Below are positions 60,023 through 64,000 of a DNA stretch of 64,000 nt, one piece after another. The DNA is from Halobaculum sp. XH14 (GTDB taxonomy: Archaea; Halobacteriota; Halobacteria; Halobacteriales; Haloferacaceae). The notes under the pieces were generated by a model. It saw only the letters and a program-made list of their open reading frames with translations, searched no databases and was not told the DNA's origin. A program made the position numbers and the translations under genes. The DNA lies in the NCBI RefSeq assembly GCF_032116555.1, contig NZ_CP134949.1, positions 744,001 to 808,000 of the forward strand. Direction: 5' to 3'. How positions within the stretch are numbered: position 1 is the stretch's first letter; every line of letters begins with the position of its first letter.

Positions 60023-60190
60023 CTATGGTCGGTCCTCCCGGTCCCGCCGCGCCGCCCGTTCCGCGGACGAGCGGTCGGTGACGGTCGCGGCGTCCCGCTT
60101 CCGCTCGCCCCGAACGAGGGCGGAGAGGACCAGCGACGCGGCGACGGCGAACGCCAGGAACACCACCAGGAAGGCGGCCTCGGCGGCCAT
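60023..60190 (-). CDS. Small single-helix membrane protein
   Basis: 55 residues, starting on the base after the stop of the zinc-ribbon gene. One hydrophobic helix (AFLVVFLAFAVAASLVLSAL), then a charged tail (RGERKRDAATVTDRSSAERA). Directly linked to the upstream zinc-ribbon gene. Confidence 0.6.
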   Translation of the reverse strand: MAAEAAFLVVFLAFAVAASLVLSALVRGERKRDAATVTDRSSAERAARRDREDRP

Positions 60191-60412
60191 CTACCCGAAG
60201 AACACGTCCACGAGGTCGCTCCCCGAGGAGCCGACGTCGCGGTAGAGTTCCGAGTATCCGCAACTGGTGCAGGAGACGACCCTGAACTTGTTCGTCTGGA
60301 TGTCGAACATCTTCGACAGGCCGCCGCCGGTGGTCGAGATGCTCCCGACCTCGGCGTCGGTGTGTCCACACTTGGGGCAGCCGTCGTCGTTCGTGGAGGG
60401 CTCGGACGCCAT
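60191..60412 (-). CDS. Zinc-ribbon protein (COG3478-like)
   Basis: 73 residues. CPKCGHTDAEVGSISTTGGG at the N terminus and VVSCTSCGYSELYRD near the end give the CxxC...CxxC ribbon and C-terminal GYSELY block of the COG3478 'predicted nucleic-acid-binding' family. Widespread and uncharacterised. Confidence 0.85.
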   Translation of the reverse strand: MASEPSTNDDGCPKCGHTDAEVGSISTTGGGLSKMFDIQTNKFRVVSCTSCGYSELYRDVGSSGSDLVDVFFG

Positions 60413-60451
60413 GGGTGCGGATTGTCTGTGGGGTGGAATGAATTTACCGCT

Positions 60452-61504
60452 TCACCCGCCGAGCGAGTTGTTCGCGACCCGGTTCCCCGACGACCTCACG
60501 AGCGAGACGCCGCGGGCGTTGTTCAACCCGACGTTGCCGACGACCTCGTTGCCGTCGCTCGAAATCAGGAGGATGGCAGTGTCGCCGCTCCCCCGAACGG
60601 CGTTGTCGGCGATCCGGTTGTCGTCGCTGGAGCGGAGGCGGACGCCGACCTCGTTCGACGCGGCGACGGTGTTCGAGACGACGTTCCCGTTCGAGCGGTC
60701 GGCGAGAAAGATCCCGTAGAACCGGTTCGACACGCGGTTGCGATGGAGGCGGTTCCCGGTCGATGCGGAGAGCCAGACTCCGGCGATTCGGTTCCCGCTT
60801 GCGACGTTCCGGGTCACGGCGTTGTCGTGGACGCCGATCAGGACGATCCCGAACTCGTTGTTCGAGGCGACGTTGTTCACGAGCGTGTTGTCCCGCACGC
60901 CGCCCTCGACGAGGTGGATGCCGTACAGCGCGTTGTCGGTCGCGGTGTTGTTCGCCAGCGTGTTGTTCGCGCCGGATTCGAGCAGCGAGATGCCGCGGAG
61001 GCGGTTCCCGCGGGCGACGTTGTCCGCGACGTGGACGTCGCGGGCGTTCAACAGCGAGAGCCCGACTCGATTGGTCGCGGTCGTCGCGTCGACGACGGCG
61101 CCGCCGTCGACCCCGATGTAGCGTATCCCGTCGTCCCAGTCGGTAACCGTCACGTTTCGCACGGTCACGTTCGACGCGGGTTCGTCCCCGTCCGCCCGGA
61201 CGACGACCCCGGCGGTCCCGAACGTCCCTCTCCCGTCGACGCGGTGGCCGCCGCCGGCAAGGACGACGTCGTCCGCCTGGATGCGGATGCAGGTGTCGGC
61301 CCCCCTGTCGGTGAGGTTCCGGTCGAGCACGTACCTGCCGGACTCGGTGATCTCCGTACACGAGTCGATCGTCGTCGCCGGCCGGGCGTCGCCGGTCGAC
61401 CCATCGGGACGGAGCGTGGACGCGCCGTAGACGGCGCTCGCGACCGCGAGTGTCAACAGCAGGAGGACCGCTCCAGCCCGTACGGGGTCCTCAGGGAGCG
61501 ACAT
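60452..61504 (-). CDS. Secreted or anchored right-handed beta-helix (NosD-like) protein
   Basis: 350 residues from ATG 61504. A hydrophobic N-terminal helix (RAGAVLLLLTLAVASAVYGA) is followed by about 12 turns of the parallel beta-helix repeat (NxVxxNxxxxNxxGIxLxxS), e.g. NTLVNNVASNNEFGIVLIGV. NosD/CASH proteins bind or process extracellular polysaccharide or copper sites. No active-site residues are evident, so the role is open. Confidence 0.85.
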   Translation of the reverse strand: MSLPEDPVRAGAVLLLLTLAVASAVYGASTLRPDGSTGDARPATTIDSCTEITESGRYVLDRNLTDRGADTCIRIQADDVVLAGGGHRVDGRGTFGTAGVVVRADGDEPASNVTVRNVTVTDWDDGIRYIGVDGGAVVDATTATNRVGLSLLNARDVHVADNVARGNRLRGISLLESGANNTLANNTATDNALYGIHLVEGGVRDNTLVNNVASNNEFGIVLIGVHDNAVTRNVASGNRIAGVWLSASTGNRLHRNRVSNRFYGIFLADRSNGNVVSNTVAASNEVGVRLRSSDDNRIADNAVRGSGDTAILLISSDGNEVVGNVGLNNARGVSLVRSSGNRVANNSLGG

Positions 61505-61603
61505 TCCGTCCCGATTCGACGCGAACGTCAATAGATGTGACGCGGCCCGCGTGCGAGCCGACGGCGAGGAGACGCTTCCCGATTCAGCCCGCTGGTCGGT
61601 CCG

Positions 61604-63268
61604 CTACTCCCCGAACTTCTCGACCTCGCGCTCGCGCAGTTCGATGCGGCGCGTCTTCCCCGAGGACGTCTTGGGCAGTTCGTCAACGTACTCGACCCGC
61701 CGGGGGTACTTGTACGGCGCCGTCTCGGCTTTCATGTACTCCTGCAGCTCGTCGGTCAGCCCCTCGCTCCCCACGTGGCCGTCGGCGAGCACGACGTACG
61801 CCTTCACGACGTTGCCCCGCTCGTCGTGCGGGGAGGCGACGGCCGCCGCCTCCGCGACCGCCTCGTGGCTCACCAGCGCGTCCTCCACCTCGAACGGGCC
61901 GATGCGGTAGCCCGCCGAGAGGATGATGTCGTCCGCGCGCCCCTCGAAGAAGAAGTAGCCGTCCTCGTCGCGGCTGGCGAGATCGCCCGTCCGGTAGTAG
62001 TCGCCCGAGAACGTCTTCTCGTCCAGTTCCGGCTTGTCGTAGTAGCCGTCGAAGATGCCCGGGTTGCCGACCGGGACGGCGATCTCGCCGATCTCGCCCG
62101 TCCCGACCTCGGTCTCCTCCTGGGTGTCGATGATGGTCGTCTCCAGGCCCGGCGTCGGCTTGCCCATCGAGCCCTCCTTCACGTCGATGCCGGGGTAGTT
62201 GGAGACGAGACACACCGTCTCGGTCTGCCCGTAGCCGTCGCGGGGCGTGATGCCGTAGGCGTCCTGGAGCGCCTCGATGGGCTCCCGGTTGAGCGGTTCG
62301 CCCGCCGAGAGCGCCTCTGTCAGGTCCAGGTCGTACGCCGAGAGGTCCGTCTGGGTGAACATCCGGTACTGGGTCGGCACCGCACACAGGCGGGTGACGC
62401 CCTCCTCTTCCATCACCGAGAGGAACTCGTCGGCCTCGAACTCGCCCTCGTAGAGCAACTGCGAGGCCCCGACCGTGATGCCGACGCCGACCGGTGACCA
62501 GAACCACTTCGCCCAGCCGGTGCCCGTCGTGGCCCACAGCAGTTCCTCGTCGAGGTCGACCGGGTCCGAGCCATGCTCGCCCGGCGCCGTCGTCCCCTCG
62601 GCGGTCACGCCCCACCAGTAGGGCGCGTTCACGAGTTCGAACGCGCGCATCCAGCGGTGGCGGTGGAGGACGGGCTTCGGTTGCCCCGTGGTGCCGGAGG
62701 TGTAGTTGATGCTCATCGGGTCCGACGCGCCGACGTCCGGGCCGTCGTGGTCGTCGGACCGGCCCGCGAGCAGCTCCGCGAACGACTCCCGGCCGTCCGC
62801 CGAGCCGTCGCCCTCGACCACGACGACGGTGTCGACGGGCGTCTCGTCGACGACCGGCTCGACCATGTCGGTCAGGTCGTCGTGGACGACGACCGTCGTC
62901 GCCTCGCAGTCGTTCGCGCGGAACGCCAGATCCTTCGGCTTCAACATCGCCGAGCAGGGGACGAGCAGCGCGCCGCGCTTGAGCGCGCCGAGCTGGATGG
63001 CGAACACGTCGGGGTGGCGCGGCAGCAGGTGCATCACGCGGTCGCCCTTGCCGACGCCAAGATCCGCGAGCGCGTTCGCGAAGCGGTTCGTATCGCGCGC
63101 CAGGTCGGCGTACGTCCGCTCCTCGCGGCTCCCCTCGTCGTCGAGGAACGTCACCGCCGTCCGGTCGCCGTGGGCCTCGGCGTGGCCCTCCACGACCGAG
63201 GGGAGCGTGTAGTCCTCCGGGACGTCCCAGTCGAACTCCGAGACCGCCTGCTCGTAGGAGACTGACAT
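61604..63268 (-). CDS. Acyl-CoA synthetase (AMP-forming; medium-chain or acetate type)
   Basis: 554 residues from ATG 63268. It forms acyl-CoA from acid, ATP and CoA. Motifs in order: INYTSGTTGQPKPVLHRHRW (P-loop of adenylate formers), ALSAGEPLNREPIEAL, GYGQTETVCLV, GDYYRTGDLASRDEDGYFFF, GRADDIILSAGYRIGPFEVE, and the C-terminal LPKTSSGKTRRIELR with the catalytic Lys. Length and motifs fit haloarchaeal acyl-CoA synthetases. Exact chain length unknown. Confidence 0.92.
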   Translation of the reverse strand: MSVSYEQAVSEFDWDVPEDYTLPSVVEGHAEAHGDRTAVTFLDDEGSREERTYADLARDTNRFANALADLGVGKGDRVMHLLPRHPDVFAIQLGALKRGALLVPCSAMLKPKDLAFRANDCEATTVVVHDDLTDMVEPVVDETPVDTVVVVEGDGSADGRESFAELLAGRSDDHDGPDVGASDPMSINYTSGTTGQPKPVLHRHRWMRAFELVNAPYWWGVTAEGTTAPGEHGSDPVDLDEELLWATTGTGWAKWFWSPVGVGITVGASQLLYEGEFEADEFLSVMEEEGVTRLCAVPTQYRMFTQTDLSAYDLDLTEALSAGEPLNREPIEALQDAYGITPRDGYGQTETVCLVSNYPGIDVKEGSMGKPTPGLETTIIDTQEETEVGTGEIGEIAVPVGNPGIFDGYYDKPELDEKTFSGDYYRTGDLASRDEDGYFFFEGRADDIILSAGYRIGPFEVEDALVSHEAVAEAAAVASPHDERGNVVKAYVVLADGHVGSEGLTDELQEYMKAETAPYKYPRRVEYVDELPKTSSGKTRRIELREREVEKFGE

Positions 63269-63426
63269 ACGAGTGTGGAGGAAACTGTCCGGGTTAATCG
63301 TTTGGGTGACGGTGACACGAGGCGGGGCAGCCCCCGCCGGCGTTTTCGACGTCGACCGGCCCCGACTGACGGCACGAACCGGCCCCGACTGGCGGCTTTT
63401 TGGTGCCGCGGGGCGACCCGCCACGC

Positions 63427-64000
63427 ATGGAGTACACGACGCTCGGCGACACCGGGATGGAGGTCTCGAAGGTGTGTCTCGGCTGCATGAGTTTCGGCGA
63501 CACCGACTGGCGCGACTGGGTGCTCGACGAGGAGGAGGGGATCGAACTCGTCGAGCGGGCCATCGACCTCGGGATCAACTTCTTCGACACCGCCAACATG
63601 TACTCCGAGGGCGGGTCCGAGCGCGTGCTGGGGAACGCGCTCTCGGAGTACGACCGGGACCGGTTCGTCGTCGCCACCAAGGGCTACTTTCGGATGGACG
63701 AGGACGACCCGAACTCGGGCGGGCTCTCCCGCAAGGCCATCGAGCAGGAACTCGACGCCTCGCTCGACCGGCTCGGGATGGAGACGGTCGACCTCTACCA
63801 GACGCACCGCTGGGACGAGACCGTCCCCATCGAGACGACGATGCGGGCGCTCGACGACGCGGTCCGGCGCGGGAAGACGCACTACGTGGGCACCTCCTCG
63901 ATGTGGGCCCACCAGTTCGCCGAGGCGCTCCACACGAGCGAGCGGCTCGACCTGGACCGGTTTCAGACGATGCAGAACCACTACAACCTGCTGTACCGCG
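63427..64000 (+). CDS. Aldo/keto reductase, N-terminal part (runs off the right edge)
   Basis: From ATG 63427, 191 residues are visible. MEYTTLGDTGMEVSKVCLGC, GINFFDTANMYSEGGSERVL (Asp, Tyr), RFVVATKGYF (Lys) and VDLYQTHRWDE (His) are the AKR11/YajO-type blocks. An NADPH-dependent reductase of unknown substrate, related to the first AKR in this window only by family. Confidence 0.9.
   Translation, partial: MEYTTLGDTGMEVSKVCLGCMSFGDTDWRDWVLDEEEGIELVERAIDLGINFFDTANMYSEGGSERVLGNALSEYDRDRFVVATKGYFRMDEDDPNSGGLSRKAIEQELDASLDRLGMETVDLYQTHRWDETVPIETTMRALDDAVRRGKTHYVGTSSMWAHQFAEALHTSERLDLDRFQTMQNHYNLLYR

Overview
The window joins two very different kinds of DNA from a haloarchaeon (class Halobacteria). 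From about 41.6 kb to the right end it is ordinary high-GC haloarchaeal chromosome: acidic proteins, strong G/C third-position bias, and core families such as deoxyhypusine synthase, type 1 isopentenyl-diphosphate isomerase, NIF3, HalOD1 and TrmB regulators, and NikR. From base 1 to about 41.58 kb the DNA is clearly lower in GC, freely uses AGA/AGG and A/T-ending codons, and encodes many small, tightly overlapping genes with no housekeeping function. I read this part as one end of a large integrated mobile element (IME) or provirus whose other end lies left of the window.

The key gene of the element is at 38216-40105. It encodes a 629-residue secreted, membrane-anchored protein with the layout of an archaeal fusexin (Fsx1, the HAP2/GCS1-like membrane fusogen). 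The layout is a signal peptide, a large ectodomain with eight cysteines, a HAP2-domain-III-like Ig module, a small extra Cys-rich domain, and three C-terminal membrane helices. Fsx1 genes are known from haloarchaeal IMEs. Around it lies a surface-protein block (28.6-41.1 kb): a probable abundant secreted structural protein with an elaborate leader, a polytopic membrane protein, a membrane-anchored JAMM-type protein, a 1477-residue adhesin-like protein with a glycine-rich module, a PD-(D/E)xK-like nuclease, and an M48-type membrane metalloprotease. To the left (20.1-28.1 kb) is a DNA-handling block: two odd tRNA-like genes, a small zinc ribbon, an XPB-like SF2 helicase, a metallophosphoesterase, a DUF5667-like secreted protein, and an 896-residue protein with a VirD4/TraG-like Walker A. 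Together these suggest an element that moves DNA between cells with its own fusogen, either as enveloped particles or by cell fusion. That is inference.

The left third (1-19.7 kb) holds a Druantia-like pair at the window edge (DUF4338/DruA-like protein plus a P-loop ATPase), three runs of small membrane, secreted and DNA-binding proteins coupled by ATGA/GTGA overlaps, a decayed JAMM gene, and a cargo island (13.3-19.7 kb) of singly transcribed genes including DUF4238, HNH-like and TIGR02391-like proteins.

Two features of expression stand out. Many promoters place a TATA box 25-28 bases before a start codon (leaderless mRNAs), while genes inside operons have good Shine-Dalgarno sequences. Four genes have no ATG/GTG/TTG at the SD-appointed start and appear to begin at CTG (two), ATC or ATT.

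In the chromosomal part, three genes look damaged or hold oddities: an MscS channel with a one-base frameshift, a TrmB regulator with an in-frame TAG, and a Gln-rich low-complexity protein paired with a small heat-shock protein. A nickel transporter and NikR form a textbook divergent regulator-transporter pair.
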